Source of the DNA: Thermodesulfovibrionia bacterium | Lineage (GTDB): Bacteria > Nitrospirota > Thermodesulfovibrionia > UBA6902 | Direction: 5' to 3' | DNA length: 16,157 nt | Assembly: GCA_947258735.1 (NCBI GenBank) | Contig: CAMYJJ010000041.1 | Span: 1 to 16,157, forward strand | Shown here: positions 15,149 through 16,157 of the stretch, piece by piece | How the letters are laid out: each line of letters opens with the position of its first letter | How positions within the stretch are numbered: position 1 is the stretch's first letter | Position numbers and translations under genes: made by a program | The notes under the pieces: generated by a model | What the model saw: the letters and a program-made list of their open reading frames with translations, nothing else | Database searches by the model: none | Told to the model about the DNA's origin: nothing

Positions 15149-16157
15149 TCAAAGGTGAGATGCTTCTACCGGCTTGCTGCTCTTCTGTAATTTCTCCCGA
15201 TGAATGTCTATCACTACTTTGAGGCGCTTTATGTCAGCATCCATATCTTTGAGAAACTGGATCATATATTCCTTGTCCTGTCCTTTTTTCTCCATGACTT
15301 TCTCAATTGAGCTTATATCAGAATGATATGACCTGAATCTCTCCATTAATCTCTGGCGAAGGTACTCAGCAGTAGCATCAACAAGTCTGGAAATATACTG
15401 AAACTTGAAATTTTCACGATAATTTTCAAAATGAAATACAATCGACTTTTCGGTCTCTTTTTTGATAAGGTCGAATCCATCTGTCAGGGCTCTCATCTGT
15501 TCTTCCATCTCATGCTTAACCGGTTTCTTTAATACTTTTTTGAATAGCTTTGTCACTGAATACAGACCCAGTCGCACAAGGGCCTCGGTCCTGATTTTTG
15601 CCGAGTATTGCAACGTGGCTGATGAAGAAGGAAGCTTTATGCCTGCAATTCTCTTTATTGAATCCATATCCATCATGCTCTGCCTGAAAAGGGACAATTT
15701 TTCTTCATCGAGATCTGAATTGGTCAGCGAAGATTTTAAGTCATCCATGTCTCCTGATGCCATTTCCTGAAAAGACCTTGATACAGATTCAAAGGTTTTC
15801 CTTACCCTGCCTTCTGATTTCCCGGCAAAACTCGCAAGTTCAGGATTAATTGTCCTGGTCATGAACGTATCAATAGACTGTTTAAATTCCTGGAATACGT
15901 GATACAGCGTGTTGGAAAATCCCACAGCATCAAGTTTATCAAGATACTTTTCAGCTGAAATTTCATATTTTTCAACAAAGGTCCGTGTCTGTCCAAGCAC
16001 GCCTTCAACAGGAAGATTGAAAAAACGGTCGGCGCCTGCCTTTAATTCTTTCATCAAGTCCTCTATGGCACCATCGATAGTGTTTTTTATCAACGATTTC
16101 AGCTGGTCCATACGCTCCTGATGACGTTCCATCTTCATAATGGTTTTGGATGAGCTG
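15149..16157 (-). CDS. Helical protein, probable C-terminal part of a larger protein (5' end beyond window)
   Basis: The frame runs 329 residues from the first ATG (16138) to the stop at 15149. Six sense codons precede that ATG up to the window edge, and no ribosome site is visible, so the gene very likely starts outside the window. The visible part is almost entirely predicted amphipathic helix, rich in Lys, Glu and Met, with no membrane span. Residues about 275-315 may form a coiled coil (SIEKVMEKKGQDKEYMIQF onward). One possibility is the stalk/helical C-terminus of a dynamin-like GTPase whose G domain would lie upstream. That is only a guess from architecture, and no GTPase motif is visible here. 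Confidence 0.6.
   Translation of the reverse strand, partial: SSSKTIMKMERHQERMDQLKSLIKNTIDGAIEDLMKELKAGADRFFNLPVEGVLGQTRTFVEKYEISAEKYLDKLDAVGFSNTLYHVFQEFKQSIDTFMTRTINPELASFAGKSEGRVRKTFESVSRSFQEMASGDMDDLKSSLTNSDLDEEKLSLFRQSMMDMDSIKRIAGIKLPSSSATLQYSAKIRTEALVRLGLYSVTKLFKKVLKKPVKHEMEEQMRALTDGFDLIKKETEKSIVFHFENYRENFKFQYISRLVDATAEYLRQRLMERFRSYHSDISSIEKVMEKKGQDKEYMIQFLKDMDADIKRLKVVIDIHREKLQKSSKPVEASHL

Overview
The window looks like a chromosomal segment of a moderately AT-rich, Gram-negative-type bacterium. The evidence is a System II (ResB/CcsA) cytochrome c maturation pair, a secreted DUF4197 protein, an MscS-type channel, stand-alone PilZ proteins and HD-GYP phosphodiesterases. The gene mix resembles environmental Nitrospirota (Thermodesulfovibrionia) or Desulfobacterota, but this is inference and no marker gene settles it. 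An in-frame UGA at a catalytic position suggests a selenocysteine-using organism.

Layout. 1-2657 (+): resB and ccsA overlap by four bases and together encode the haem-handling part of cytochrome c synthesis. 2707-8992 (-): a four-gene operon, read in the order HEAT-repeat protein, HD-GYP protein, HEAT-repeat protein, HD-GYP protein. Two of its three junctions are ATGA overlaps, and all four proteins appear to share the same N-terminal module. 8993-9347 is an AT-rich divergent spacer with an inverted repeat. 9348-10103 (+) is a DUF4197 secreted protein. 10304-11929 (+) is an MscS-family channel with a good sigma70-type promoter and a 13-codon overlapping upstream ORF.

12009-12785 (-) holds a previously uncalled 56-aa small ORF, a structured spacer, and a Bcp/PrxQ-type peroxiredoxin. 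The peroxidatic cysteine codon of the peroxiredoxin is UGA, followed at the right distance by a SECIS-like hairpin. 12963-13313 (+) is a small PilZ protein. 13377-14039 (-) is a YceH/DUF480 protein. 14265-14540 (+) is a small hypothetical ORF and 14647-14955 (+) a second PilZ protein. A REP-pair-like palindromic repeat (15016-15094) separates this PilZ gene from the convergent C-terminal part of a large helical protein (15149 to the window end, -).

How the genes may work together. The HD-GYP pair (predicted c-di-GMP hydrolysis) and the two PilZ proteins (predicted c-di-GMP binding) point to cyclic-dinucleotide signalling. The alternating HEAT/HD-GYP cassette looks like a duplicated scaffold-plus-enzyme unit. 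The predicted selenoprotein peroxiredoxin is the most clear-cut unusual gene: ordinary gene calling would either truncate it to an 86-residue fragment or label it a pseudogene.
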